A stretch of DNA of 64,000 nt from Neomesorhizobium albiziae (GCF_900114255.1 NZ_FOSL01000008.1:62001-126000); one strand, 5' to 3'. Counted from the first letter of the stretch, positions 16,832 to 28,013 are shown. Program-made: numbers and translations. The notes: generated by a model from the letters alone, not told the origin.

Positions 16832-18787
16832 TTATAACGTAGGTGGTGTTTGCCTGTACCCGTCAGCAATCTCCGTCGAACTCCGCCACAGCCAGATCAC
16901 CAGTGAACCTGCCCGCCCGCGAATCTGTGTTTCCATCGGCCCGGTAAGCGAACCCGACGTGAAGAAAGCGCAGTCGCGGCCGGCCATGTCCAGCATATCC
17001 TGGCTGACTGCCACCTCGGCGTCATGTGCGGCAGCCACCTCCATCAGGCGGCTGGCGACGTTGACGGTGTCGCCCGTGGCGGCGATATGCTGATGGCTCT
17101 GGCCGCCCAGGCGCGATGCAACGATGGCGCCGAAATGCGCGCCGATCTTGAAGCCGATCCGCGACGCGACCGGCGCGGGCAGGGAAGCGAGCCAGGCCCT
17201 GGTACCCTCGGAAAGGCCGACGCAGCAGCGCGCAGCGTTGGACGCGTCGTTGGACGAAGGCTCGGGCAGGCCGAACAGGATCATCGCTCCGTCGCCCATG
17301 AAGCCGGTTACGATGCCGCCCGCTTCAACCACGGCCCTGTCGATCATCGTGTGAAACGGATACAGCAGTTCGCGCGTCGCATCGGGGCCCAGCGTTTCGC
17401 TCAAACCGGTAAATCCGGAGATGTCTATGAACACCACCGCGGCGTCCTCGCGGACAGGCTCGGCGAGGAAGTCGGGATGGCTGGTCAGCCATTTTCCCAG
17501 GCCCGCAGCCTGAAACCGTTGCAGCAGCGCGCTCTGGCTGGCGAAATATTGCGCCCGCCGCCTGCCGAGCCAAAGCTGGGCTGCCCCGAACAGGATGACC
17601 GGAGGGCCGACCGCCATCATCGGCAATGCCGCGCTGAACCAGGTGCCATTCACAAACGCCGTCACATTGAGCACCAGCCAGGTCAGCACCACGCCAATGA
17701 TCGCAACAAAGCTGACGATGCTGCGGCGCCATCCCAGCAGGCCAACCAGAAGCATGGGAAGAATGATGGCGACCGCGGCATCGATGAGACGGACATTCCT
17801 GTCTCGTATGATTCCATCGCCGGTCACCAGATGGGAGATCGCAGTGGCGATGACTTCCACGCCGGGAAGAACCGGATCGAATGATGTGGGGAAGACGTCG
17901 CCGCCCCCGGTCACCGTCGCGCCGACAACCACGATCCGATCCTTGATCGCATCGGGCGGCAGGCGGCCGTCAAGCGCTGCGGCGGCGCCAAGCGTGCGTA
18001 TCGTGCCGCGAGGGCCGTAAAAGGCAACAGGAAGAAGCTGGCCGATATCGGTTCTTATCGTCCGTCCGCTAATCGACAAGCCATCGGGCTCGATCTCCGG
18101 ATCCTGCCCGGCGGCGAAAGCTGCGGCACGCAGCGGAAACGAAGCTTCCACGCGGTCGCCGGTCCTGAACAGCATCGGGATGAAACGCGGCGTCCCCGTC
18201 TGGTCGGCCGCAACATTGACCACGCCGACCGCCGCTGCATCCGTGAAAGGCTTCAACGGCAGCAGGAAGCGCTCCGCGACGGGCGTGCGGGCGAGGGGGC
18301 CGTCGCCAGCAGCCGACAGGAATTGCTGGTCCTCGGCAAACACCGCCGCTGCCGCGATAACGCTTGGGCTCGCGCCGAGCGCCTGCGCCAGCGCCCGGTC
18401 GCCGTCTTCCGGGCCGCGATCGACCAGCAAGAGGTCTACCGCGATGACTTTGGGTTTGAGGCGGGCGATGCCGTCGATGATGCGCGCCAGCGTGGCGCGA
18501 GAAAGCGGATACCCGCCCTCCCGGCTGACGACATCGTCGTCTATGGCCACGATGGTGACGGCATCGGGGGCGGGCCTCGGGCCCCGCATCAGCATGCGGA
18601 TATCGGTCATTGTGGCTTCGACACGCTCGAGAAACCACATGTCGCCGCGAAAGTGACCATATCCCAGCGCTGCGCCCCAAAGGCCCGCCAGGGCAAGCGC
18701 GATGAGGGTCTGAAACGTGCGCCCTTTAGAGCGCCGCGCGTCTCTTTGGACGCGCAAAGGACGCTCCAAGACTTTGAATCTATGCAT
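16832..18787 (-). CDS. CHASE2-domain class III nucleotide cyclase
   Basis: A membrane sensor cyclase of about 651 residues. An N-terminal transmembrane segment precedes a periplasmic CHASE2 domain (IRMLMRGPRPAPDAVTIVAI onward), three transmembrane helices (about residues 335-420) and a C-terminal class III cyclase domain. Metal-binding aspartates are in AVVFIDISGFTGLSE and GFMGDGAMILFG, and Asn/Arg in GDTVNVASRL. The usual adenine-specifying Lys and Asp positions appear to be Gly and Ala, so the nucleotide made is uncertain. The start is ambiguous: the best ATG (18787) lies inside a repeat element. It follows a FecR-domain gene on the same strand. Confidence 0.87.
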   Translation of the reverse strand: MHRFKVLERPLRVQRDARRSKGRTFQTLIALALAGLWGAALGYGHFRGDMWFLERVEATMTDIRMLMRGPRPAPDAVTIVAIDDDVVSREGGYPLSRATLARIIDGIARLKPKVIAVDLLLVDRGPEDGDRALAQALGASPSVIAAAAVFAEDQQFLSAAGDGPLARTPVAERFLLPLKPFTDAAAVGVVNVAADQTGTPRFIPMLFRTGDRVEASFPLRAAAFAAGQDPEIEPDGLSISGRTIRTDIGQLLPVAFYGPRGTIRTLGAAAALDGRLPPDAIKDRIVVVGATVTGGGDVFPTSFDPVLPGVEVIATAISHLVTGDGIIRDRNVRLIDAAVAIILPMLLVGLLGWRRSIVSFVAIIGVVLTWLVLNVTAFVNGTWFSAALPMMAVGPPVILFGAAQLWLGRRRAQYFASQSALLQRFQAAGLGKWLTSHPDFLAEPVREDAAVVFIDISGFTGLSETLGPDATRELLYPFHTMIDRAVVEAGGIVTGFMGDGAMILFGLPEPSSNDASNAARCCVGLSEGTRAWLASLPAPVASRIGFKIGAHFGAIVASRLGGQSHQHIAATGDTVNVASRLMEVAAAHDAEVAVSQDMLDMAGRDCAFFTSGSLTGPMETQIRGRAGSLVIWLWRSSTEIADGYRQTPPTL

Positions 18788-18828
18788 CGTGCTTTCCGAA
18801 AATCGATTCCGATTTTCGGGCCGATGCA
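18726..18828. repeat. Compound palindromic repeat (type B), copy 1
   Basis: This 103-base element runs from TAGAGCGCC to GGGCCGATGCA. It contains GGACGCGCAAAGGACGCTC and, at its end, GAAAATCGATTCCGATTTTC, with ATGCATCG and CGATGCA arms. A copy of the same length and about 90% identity lies at 33106-33208. Here it overlaps the 5' end of the CHASE2 cyclase gene and may supply its start codon. Confidence 0.85.
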
Positions 18829-18838
18829 ATAGGGCGCC

Positions 18839-19387
18839 TCATTGGCCGAAGCGGGCAAGCAATGCCGAAACGCGAGCCCGCGGCCAACGCTTGACGACGA
18901 GAGGGTCGGAGCCTGGGGCGACGTCGACACCGTCACCCGGCCCAAGGAGCACGCCGGCCCTGGCCGACGGCCGCTGCACGGCGACCCGTCCCCTGACGAC
19001 GAACACGGATGTCTTGCCGTCCTGGACGTCGACTGCCCATTTCGTGCCGCGCACCGCGGCGATGGCTTGCGGTGTGATGACCTGGAATCCGGTTTCGGCT
19101 TGGCCGGCTGGAGCGTTGAGCAGCAATGCCTTGCGCTGCAACCTGGCTGCATCGGCGTTGCCGTCCCGATTACGGTCAATCAGTGAAAACCGCGCGCCGG
19201 CCTCCACGATGATCGTCAGGCCATCGGGGCAACGCAGGAGCATCCGGGATGTTCCGCCAACGCGTTCCAGCACGCAGCCTGCGGCGGCTGATTGCGAATG
19301 GGCGACATTCGCGCCTGCCATGAAGACGAGGATCAGGCCGGTAAGGGGCGCGCAAGCGCTGCGGAAAATTCGCGCCGACAAGCTCAT
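18839..19387 (-). CDS. FecR-domain exported protein, partner of the CHASE2 cyclase
   Basis: A 182-residue secreted protein. A signal peptide (PLTGLILVFMAGANVAHSQS) precedes a FecR-like beta domain (LLRCPDGLTIIVEAGARFSLID, VITPQAIAAVRGTKWAVDVQDGKTSVFVVRGRVAV). The ATG at 19387 has AGGAGG six bases ahead. It lacks the cytoplasmic segment of classical FecR anti-sigma factors, so it is more likely a periplasmic sensor or structural partner. FecR-domain genes next to CHASE2 cyclase genes are common in this group, which supports a shared signalling function. Confidence 0.87.
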   Translation of the reverse strand: MSLSARIFRSACAPLTGLILVFMAGANVAHSQSAAAGCVLERVGGTSRMLLRCPDGLTIIVEAGARFSLIDRNRDGNADAARLQRKALLLNAPAGQAETGFQVITPQAIAAVRGTKWAVDVQDGKTSVFVVRGRVAVQRPSARAGVLLGPGDGVDVAPGSDPLVVKRWPRARVSALLARFGQ

Positions 19388-19590
19388 AAAGCCCTCCTGG
19401 TGCACCCCGCTTCATTTTTACAGGCCCGCTACAGTAAAGCCAATGCAGCATTGATGAGTTTCTTTGCGGAGAGGGCGTGCGGCTTTCGATTGAGGCGCAG
19501 ATGCGGCGCTTAAGCCTTGCGTTTTGTTGTTCGCCGGGCCAGTTCTTTCAAAAGCAAGCTATAACGCGGTTCGTGTTCAGCGAGCCGGCC

Positions 19591-21710
<2,120 letters not shown>

Positions 21711-21714
<4 letters not shown>

Positions 21715-23156
21715 CGACGGCCTTCGATCGACTGGTCGATGCGTATCGCCGGCAGGCGCTCGCAGGACGCAGCACCTTCATCCGGCACGGCCCGGCGTTC
21801 GGCAGGCAAGGTGACGACCGGCCGCTCGGCCTTCAGCGGATAGAGCGTCGTGCCGATCAGCGTGCGCTTGCCGCCGCGGTAGGCTTCGGCGCGCGCTTCG
21901 CGGGCTGCGGTGATGCGCGCCTGTATCTTGCCGTCGGCGAGGCTTTTCAGCACGCCGCCTTCAGTCTCGATCTTCTGGAATTCCGCCCAGGCGGCTTCGC
22001 AAAGGGCGTCCGTCAGCGCCTCGATGCTGCCCGAACCGGCGGCCGGATCGGCGACGAAATCGACGCGGCTTTCGCCTTCCATGACCAGAAGCGTGTTGCG
22101 CGCCACGCGGCGGGCAAACGGGTCGGCCAGACCATGGGCGACCGTGTAAGGCAGGATCGCGATCGAATCGGCGCCGGCGGTCGCAGCCGCAAAGCCGGCG
22201 ATGGCGGTGCGCAGGATGTTGGTCTCGGGATCGTTCACGGTCATCATGCGGTAAGAGGTTTCCGCATGGATGATCGCCGGCGACGGCTGGATCGAGCAGG
22301 CTTCCTGCGCCTTGGCCCACAATTTGCGCATGGCGCGAACCTTGGCCATCGACAGAAACTGGTCCTGGTCGACGCTGAGCGCAAAACCGATATGCGGCGC
22401 GGCGTATATGAGCGCCTGGCGGGCTTCCTCGAACATCCTCAGATGCGAAACGGAGGACGCGAGCATGATGCCGAGTTCCTGGCCCTCGGTGGCGCCGGCA
22501 TTGTGGAAGACGCGGCCGTCGGCCTCGAGCAGCACACCGGGAACGCCGAGGGCGAAGAAGTGCGCCAGCGATTGCGGCATAGAAGCGCGCAGCGCCTCGA
22601 TCGACATGCGCAACCGGCCGGTTCCAGCGAAAACGGCCGCAGGGTCGATGCCGAATGACAGGCTGAGCTTCGACGGGTCGGCGCGCCGCTTGGTCAGGAG
22701 TGCAACCAGCCAGTCGACAGTGACACGGCTTTGCGGATGCGCGTCGACGCGCAGATAGGTCTTGTCGAGCGGAATGCCGTCCAACGCCTTGGCCAGCGCC
22801 TCGACGGCGACGGGAAGCCCGTAGCCGAAGGCATTGGGTGCGCCTTCGAAAACCAGCGACAGGCCGGTGGCGCCCTGCGCGATGTCATCACGCGCCTGGG
22901 CATTGGCACGGACCGGATCGGGATCGTCGATGCGCTGGGTGATCACGCCATGTTCGGCCGGGTTGGCGCGCAGGACGGGACGAGTGGCGGAAGAGCGTTC
23001 GTAAAGCGGGTCGATACGCTTGCCGTCATCGGTCTGCGAAGCCAACGTCTGCTCGAAATCGGCGCCTGCCAGCGCCTTTTCGGCAAGCGCCCGCCAGCGG
23101 CCCTGGTCGAAGGCGGGGAAGGCTGTGTCCTTGAATACCGCGCCGGCGTCCATCAT
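21711..23156 (-). CDS. Methylmalonyl-CoA mutase, small (beta) subunit
   Basis: A 481-residue non-catalytic partner subunit, homologous to the barrel of the large subunit but lacking a B12-binding domain with a DxHxxG motif at its C-terminus. Features include [19 protein letters not shown] at the N-terminus, [20 protein letters not shown] and [14 protein letters not shown]. Two adjacent ATGs (23156 and 23153) follow GAGGAGGA; the second has the better spacing. It begins the two-gene mutase operon, about 240 bases beyond the tRNA-Asn gene. Confidence 0.94.
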
Positions 23157-23399
23157 TCCTCCTCGAAACCAGCAACGTTCGCCCGGGGCACGAACTCATC
23201 ACGATACCGATTGCCAAAGGTAAGGCCCATCCGCAACCCTTGCGAGCCATTTTTTGGTACAGGCCAAATTGCCGCGATACCGCTTCCGGGTATCAAGGGG
23301 TGGAGCCTCAGGCGGAATTGTTGGAGATATGCCAAAACGACCGCCGATTCCCGCCGGGAGGAAGGCTTGCGGTCCAACTCTTGAGGATTTTACAAGAAG

Positions 23400-23474
23400 T
23401 GGCTCCCCGGGCCGGATTCGAACCAGCGACCAACCGGTTAACAGCCGGTTGCTCTACCACTGAGCTACCGGGGA
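23400..23474 (-). tRNA. tRNA-Asn (GTT)
   Basis: A full cloverleaf on the minus strand with acceptor stem TCCCCGG/CCGGGGA, D-arm TAGCTCAGTGGTAGAGCA, anticodon loop CTGTTAA (anticodon GUU), T-arm GGTTCGAATCC and an encoded CCA (23400-23402). A sigma70-type promoter lies upstream. Confidence 0.97.
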
Positions 23475-23502
23475 ACGTTGGCTGCTCGTGTGAACGTGGC
23501 TG

Positions 23503-23531
23503 CCTATAGCAAACCCCTTTCGGCTTTGCAA
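23503..23531 (-). promoter_or_regulatory. Promoter of tRNA-Asn
   Basis: On the minus strand a -35 element TTGCAA (23526-23531) and a -10 element TATAGG (23503-23508) are separated by exactly 17 bases. The -10 lies 28 bases before the mature tRNA 5' end, as expected for a tRNA promoter. Confidence 0.7.
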
Positions 23532-23669
23532 AGAAGCAATCGGCAATTTTTTTGAGACGTTTTGGCGCGGCATTGCGCGTTTTGACGCACGAGTGCGAAC
23601 ATATGGCCGCGAAGCGTCACAGAAAGAACGGAAACGGCCCCATATATCGCGCAAATGCCGGAAAGATTG

Positions 23670-23945
23670 ATGACCGATAGAGACGATACCGCCAGCACGC
23701 ACCACCACCACGCCATCCATATTTTCGGGCGCCGGTTCCAAATGCCGCGTTCGCGGGTGTTGCGCGTGCTGATCGGGGTGCTGCTTATTATCCTGGGCAT
23801 TCTCGGCTTCCTGCCGGTGCTCGGGTTCTGGATGATTCCGCTCGGCCTGCTGGTTCTCTCCTATGAGTTCCACCTCGTGCGCCGCTTGCGCCGCCGCACC
23901 CTGGTATGGTGGGAGAGGCGGCAGCGGGCCAAGGCCGGCAAATAG
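23670..23945 (+). CDS. PGPGW-family small membrane protein
   Basis: A 91-residue protein with a His-rich N-terminus (DTASTHHHHAIHIFGRR), two closely spaced hydrophobic segments (VLRVLIGVLLIILGILGFLP and FWMIPLGLLVLSYEFHLVRR) and a basic C-terminal tail (RRLRRRTLVWWERRQRAKAGK). The hairpin with ...GFLPVLGFWMIPLGLL matches the PGPGW/TIGR02611 family of putative transmembrane proteins. ATG 23670 follows CCGGAAAGATTG; ATG 23655 is also in frame but lacks a ribosome binding site. Function is unknown. Confidence 0.82.
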   Translation: MTDRDDTASTHHHHAIHIFGRRFQMPRSRVLRVLIGVLLIILGILGFLPVLGFWMIPLGLLVLSYEFHLVRRLRRRTLVWWERRQRAKAGK

Positions 23946-24015
23946 CCAGTTCAAGCGCGGGCGCGTTCGCTCGCTGCCGCGCCGCAGCGTCAGCGACGAA
24001 AGCGCCGCATTGAGC

Positions 24016-24044
24016 TTGACGCGAATTTGACGGCAACCTATTGA
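24016..24044 (+). promoter_or_regulatory. Promoter of tRNA-Cys
   Basis: TTGACG (24016-24021) and TATTGA (24039-24044) are separated by exactly 17 bases, a near-consensus sigma70 arrangement. The -10 ends 20 bases before the tRNA 5' end. Confidence 0.72.
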
Positions 24045-24063
24045 AGCCCGCGTAGAGCGGTGA

Positions 24064-24137
24064 GGCCTCGTGGCGGAGTGGTTACGCAGAGGACTGCAAA
24101 TCCTTGCACCCCGGTTCGATTCCGGGCGAGGCCTCCA
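24064..24137 (+). tRNA. tRNA-Cys (GCA)
   Basis: Acceptor stem GGCCTCG/CGAGGCC, anticodon arm AGGACTGCAAATCCT with anticodon GCA, T-arm CCCCGGTTCGATTCCGGG, discriminator T and an encoded CCA (24135-24137). All arms pair well. A weak hairpin (TAGCTC/GAGCTA, 24160-24173) with a T-run a few bases later (24180-24185) may be its terminator. Confidence 0.96.
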
Positions 24138-24699
24138 TTCCGATACTACCTCCGGCATTTAGCTCTTGAGCTAGAGCGCTTTTTCTGGGGCACATCAAAC
24201 AGGGATGCCGCCTTGATCGGTCGCGGCAATCGCGATTCGATACCGACCAGCCGATGCTGGCAACAACCTGTCATGCACGTCGCACTTACCGTCTCTGGCG
24301 GCGCATTTTCGAAGCTTTAGTCCTTGCGCCGGGCATCCCGGCGAGCGCTGAATCGAACGTCTTATGTTGGGCGTGGGCCGGGTCGCTTACCAGAAACCGC
24401 CGATGTCTTCGGCGTTCCGGCTGTTCGCTCCACAGGCCCTATTTCGCGGATTTTAATCAAAAACTGTTGCCGGCCAGTCACGACCGTCAGCACACTTTTG
24501 GTTAACGCAGGCCTTCCGCTAAGTCCTTGATTGACTGTGCAGGTCAATTTTGCCACACCCGCCGCTACGAGCTAGAAAGTGCTTCGACGATGCCTTGCCG
24601 GCCTCAGAGCAGCCTCAACGCCGATCGAGGCGTCCGATGGAAGCATTCTAGCGGATTTTGTGAAGCGCTGCTTTGGGCGCAAACGGGCCGACAGAATAT
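24138..24699. other. Intergenic region, no gene seen
   Basis: About 560 bases between tRNA-Cys and the PIMT gene. Apart from the small hairpin next to the tRNA, I see no gene, repeat or clear regulatory motif. Short open frames here have no family features and no good ribosome binding site. Confidence 0.6.
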
Positions 24700-25374
24700 A
24701 TGAGCGCCAACTATTCCGATATGCGCGTCAAGATGGTCGACGGCCAGATACGCACGACCGATGTCACCAATAGCGCCATCCTTCTGGCCATGGGAACGGT
24801 GCCGCGCGAGGCTTTTGTCGACGCCAGCCTGCGCGACCTCGCTTACATCGACGTAGATCTCGAGATCGCCCCCGCCGAAGGCGGCAGGCCGGCGCGTTTC
24901 CTGATGGAGCCGTCGCCTTTCGCGAAACTCCTGCAGCTTGCCGAAATCCAGCCCGGCGACAGGGTGCTCGATGTCGGCTGCGGCACCGGCTATTCGTCTG
25001 CCGTGCTTTCGAGCCTTGGCGGTTCGGTGGTAGCTCTGGAAAGCGATTCCACGCTTGCCGGGCGTGCCGCTCAACTGGTCGCCGATCTCGGTTTCGACAA
25101 TGTCACGGTCGTTACCGGCTCGCTGGCGCAGGGTGTTGCGGCAAACGGTCCATATGATGTCATTGTTGTCGGCGGCGCGGTGGACGAAATACCGCAGGCG
25201 CTGTTCGACCAGTTGAAGGAGCGCGGCCGGCTGGTTGCCGTGGAAGGGCATGGCAATGCCGGTGTGGCGCGTCTTTATCTGAAGGATAACGGGTTGGTGA
25301 CTGGTCGCCGGGCTTTCAATGCGGCAGTAAAGCCGTTGCCGGGATTCGAAAGAATTAAGGCTTTTGAGTTCTAA
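24700..25374 (+). CDS. Protein-L-isoaspartate O-methyltransferase family protein
   Basis: An S-adenosylmethionine-dependent methyltransferase of 224 residues, PIMT-like. Visible motifs are RTTDVTNSAILLAMGTVPREAFVD in the N-terminal substrate region, the SAM-binding loop VLDVGCGTGYSSAVLSSLGG and the acidic VVALES. PIMT repairs isoaspartyl residues; in alphaproteobacteria this shorter form commonly sits directly upstream of tolC, as here, so repair versus another methyl-transfer role is open. ATG 24700 (MSANYSDMRVKMVDGQIR) is chosen by family; the upstream in-frame start adds 9 residues. Confidence 0.88.
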   Translation: MSANYSDMRVKMVDGQIRTTDVTNSAILLAMGTVPREAFVDASLRDLAYIDVDLEIAPAEGGRPARFLMEPSPFAKLLQLAEIQPGDRVLDVGCGTGYSSAVLSSLGGSVVALESDSTLAGRAAQLVADLGFDNVTVVTGSLAQGVAANGPYDVIVVGGAVDEIPQALFDQLKERGRLVAVEGHGNAGVARLYLKDNGLVTGRRAFNAAVKPLPGFERIKAFEF

Positions 25375-25544
25375 TTCCCTTGTGTCGGGACAAATGAGCA
25401 ACCATTTTGGCGCCAGGGTTGGACATCGTTGCTGAACTGCCGGGCCGGTCATCGGGTCGGGTTCAGCGGGGGAATGAGGGGTCGGGACATCTGCCGGGCG
25501 GCAGGCTTCGATCGCTCCCCGTGAAACGAATGAGAGGGTAAGTC

Positions 25545-26936
25545 GTGTCGCAGTTTCGATCCGGTATTTTCGCCGCCTTTCTTGCTTCGGCAACAGCGCT
25601 TGCCCCCGCGAGCGCCTTCGCCGAAACGATCAGCGGCGCGCTGGCGAAGGCTTATCAGCTGAATTCGGCGCTGAATTCAGCGCGCGCTGGCGTGCGCGTG
25701 GTCGACGAGGACGTGGCGATTGCCAAGTCGGGCTATCGGCCGACCATTAACGGTTCGGGCGCGATCGACTATAACACGACGCGGTCGCGCAACGATCTCG
25801 GCAATCGCACCACCGATCTGACCAGCGGTTCGTTCGGCGTCGAAATCCGACAGAGCCTCTTCGACGGCTTTCAGACCAAAAACAACGTCGCGGCGGCCAC
25901 GGCGCGTGTCCGCGCGCAGCAGGAGAATCTGCGCAACACCGAGCAGAACACCCTGTTCGACGCGGCGCAGGCCTATATGGACGTGATCCGCGACCGGCAG
26001 ATCGCCGTGCTGCGCGAGCGCAACCTGGAGTTCCTCGAGGAACAGGTGCGTGCGGCGCGCTCGCGATTCGATGTCGGCGAGGGTACGCGTACCGATGTCG
26101 CCCAGGCCGAAGCCAATCGCTCGCTGGCGGTTGCTCAACTGAGTTCCGCGCGCGCCACCGCCAGTGCAAGCGCTGCAACATACCGGCAACTGGTTGGCGA
26201 AGACCCGAATTCGTTGAGGCCCGCAGCACCGCTGGCCAAGATGCTGCCGAGAAGTCTCGATCGGGCAATCGCGATTGCCAGCGATCAGCATCCGGCGATC
26301 GCCGCCAACTTGCATCTTGTCGACGCCGCCGGCTTCACGGTGAAATCGACCGAAGGCCAGTTGCTGCCGCAGCTTTCGGCTTCCGCGGGCGTTTCCGAAT
26401 CGTTTGAAGAAGGTTCGACGGACCTGGCCGGTCAGAGCAGCAATTCGACGTCTGCCGGCGTCGGCCTGCAACTGACGGTGCCGATCTACCAGGGTGGCCG
26501 CACTTCGGCGCAGGTTCGCCAGTCGAAGGAATCGCTCGGCCAGGCACGCATCGAAGTCGATGTCAGCCGCGATACCGTGCGCCAGGCGGTTACGTCGGCC
26601 TGGACGAGCTACGAAGCCGCCCGGGAGGGCGTGGTGGCCAACCGTGAAACGGTTGCCGCGGCGCAGCTGGCGTTGAATGGCGTCATTGAAGAACGCAATG
26701 TCGGCCAGCGCACCACGCTCGATGTTCTCGACGCGCAGGCCGTTGTTATCAACGCGCAGATCAACGTCGCCAATTCGGAGCACGATGTCGTGGTGGCGAG
26801 CTATGCCATCCTGTCGGCGATCGGCCAATTGTCGGTGCGCAAGCTTGCGCTGCAGGTGTCGGAATACAATCCAGAAGAGCACTTCAACGCCGTCAAGGAC
26901 AAGTGGCACGGCCTGAGGACGCCCGACGGCCGCTAG
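25545..26936 (+). CDS. tolC: TolC family outer membrane efflux protein
   Basis: Outer-membrane channel for type I secretion and tripartite efflux, 463 residues. The signal peptide (FAAFLASATALAPASAFAE) is followed by two OEP repeats with long coiled-coil helices, for example TRTDVAQAEANRSLAVAQLSSARA and TVAAAQLALNGVIEERNVGQ, the latter leading into RTTLDVLDAQ. It starts at GTG 25545 with GAGAGG upstream. It follows PIMT by 170 bases. No inner-membrane pump or adaptor gene is adjacent, so it may serve several systems. The stop codon lies in a perfect 8-base-stem hairpin. Confidence 0.94.
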   Translation: MSQFRSGIFAAFLASATALAPASAFAETISGALAKAYQLNSALNSARAGVRVVDEDVAIAKSGYRPTINGSGAIDYNTTRSRNDLGNRTTDLTSGSFGVEIRQSLFDGFQTKNNVAAATARVRAQQENLRNTEQNTLFDAAQAYMDVIRDRQIAVLRERNLEFLEEQVRAARSRFDVGEGTRTDVAQAEANRSLAVAQLSSARATASASAATYRQLVGEDPNSLRPAAPLAKMLPRSLDRAIAIASDQHPAIAANLHLVDAAGFTVKSTEGQLLPQLSASAGVSESFEEGSTDLAGQSSNSTSAGVGLQLTVPIYQGGRTSAQVRQSKESLGQARIEVDVSRDTVRQAVTSAWTSYEAAREGVVANRETVAAAQLALNGVIEERNVGQRTTLDVLDAQAVVINAQINVANSEHDVVVASYAILSAIGQLSVRKLALQVSEYNPEEHFNAVKDKWHGLRTPDGR

Positions 26937-26957
26937 AGCTGGATTCATTCAGCTCTA
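26934..26957 (+). terminator. Hairpin containing the tolC stop codon
   Basis: TAGAGCTG (26934-26941) and CAGCTCTA (26950-26957) form a perfect 8-base stem around an 8-base loop, beginning at the TAG stop of tolC. A second hairpin, GCCAGGTGG/CCGCCTGGC, follows at 26984-27003. Neither has a clear T-run, so termination is uncertain; they may stabilise the transcript end. Confidence 0.4.
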
Positions 26958-27211
26958 TCCGTTGTTTAGCTGCATTGTGCGACGCCAGGTGGTTCCGCCT
27001 GGCCTCAAAAACCTCTGACGCGGCCGGCGCGCATTTTTCTATTCTGTGCGAAAGCGCCAAAGCCGCGCGAAGGGGGATTCTCTAGCCCCGGTCTGTCGGG
27101 TACGCTTGTCCTTGATTCGGAACCTGATTTTTGAGTGGGCGGGTTCCGTTACCGCGCGGTCGACGGAGAACACGCGGGCAAAAACTGGTCACAAGGGCGG
27201 CGGATGTGACA

Positions 27212-27961
27212 ATGGCACAAGCAAGCAGCGCACAGCGCGAACCTTCCATGGAAGAAATCCTCGCTTCGATCCGGCGGATCATCGAGGACAGCGACACGAC
27301 CCGAAAGCAGGGCGAGGAGCAACTGGCCGCGCGCCGGGAGCAGGAGTCGGTTGTCGTCTCCGAGCCGAGACCCGTGACCGGCTCGGTGGTCGAAGTGGAT
27401 GCCTTTCGCGCCGAATTGCGCGGTGCGTCGGAGCCTGCGGTCGAAGCAACGAGTGCCGCGCCCGGGGATTCACTGGAGAAAAAGCCGGTGACGCTCGCCG
27501 AGGTTCAGGCGCAGATCGCGCGCGAAAGCTATTATTCAGCGCCGACACCGGTGGCGCCTGTCGAGGCTGAGGACGATCCGGAGGCACCGCTTGAAGTCGC
27601 TGACGATCTGGACGACGACCTCGATATCGCGAACGAGCTCGCCGACCCTATCGAAATGGCGGAAGCGGTCTTGGCTGCCAGGGAGCCTGAGCCTGTCCAG
27701 ACAGTGGCGGCTGCCGAGACGTCGTCGCCGCAGCAGGCGCCGAAGACGGCTATCATCTCCGAACATGCGGGACGCCAGGTAGCGGCAGCATTCGGCGAGC
27801 TTTCGGACGTCTTTGCCACCCGCAAGAAAAGCTTCGACGAACTTGCCGAAGAAATGATGCGGCCGATGCTGCAGGACTGGCTGGACAACAACCTTCCGGT
27901 GCTGGTCGAGCGGCTTGTGCGCGAGGAGATCGAACGGGTTGCTCGCGGCGGCGTACGCTGA
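27212..27961 (+). CDS. PopZ-like polar organizing protein (DUF2497)
   Basis: A 249-residue acidic protein with the layout of PopZ, which forms the cell-pole hub in alphaproteobacteria. The N-terminal interaction helix (PSMEEILASIRRIIEDSD) is followed by a long acidic, Pro/Glu-rich disordered linker (about residues 30-180) and the conserved C-terminal DUF2497 oligomerisation region (FDELAEEMMRPMLQDWLDNN, LPVLVERLVREEIERVARGG). The ATG at 27212 begins the conserved MAQASSAQREPSMEE segment. A strong terminator follows. Family assignment is firm; its exact pole behaviour here is inferred. Confidence 0.88.
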   Translation: MAQASSAQREPSMEEILASIRRIIEDSDTTRKQGEEQLAARREQESVVVSEPRPVTGSVVEVDAFRAELRGASEPAVEATSAAPGDSLEKKPVTLAEVQAQIARESYYSAPTPVAPVEAEDDPEAPLEVADDLDDDLDIANELADPIEMAEAVLAAREPEPVQTVAAAETSSPQQAPKTAIISEHAGRQVAAAFGELSDVFATRKKSFDELAEEMMRPMLQDWLDNNLPVLVERLVREEIERVARGGVR

Positions 27962-27989
27962 AGACGCCGCGCAGCTTCACTGTATAGAG

Positions 27990-28013
27990 ACGCCGCCGTA
28001 GGGCGGCGTTTTC
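27990..28013 (+). terminator. Rho-independent terminator after popZ-like gene
   Basis: The stem ACGCCGCC/GGCGGCGT (27990-27997 and 28002-28009) with a four-base loop is followed by TTTTC. It lies 29 bases after the stop codon. Confidence 0.85.

Noticed and set aside
23157-23399. Cobalamin riboswitch upstream of the mutase genes
   Set aside because: No B12-box-like conserved core was found by eye in the gap.
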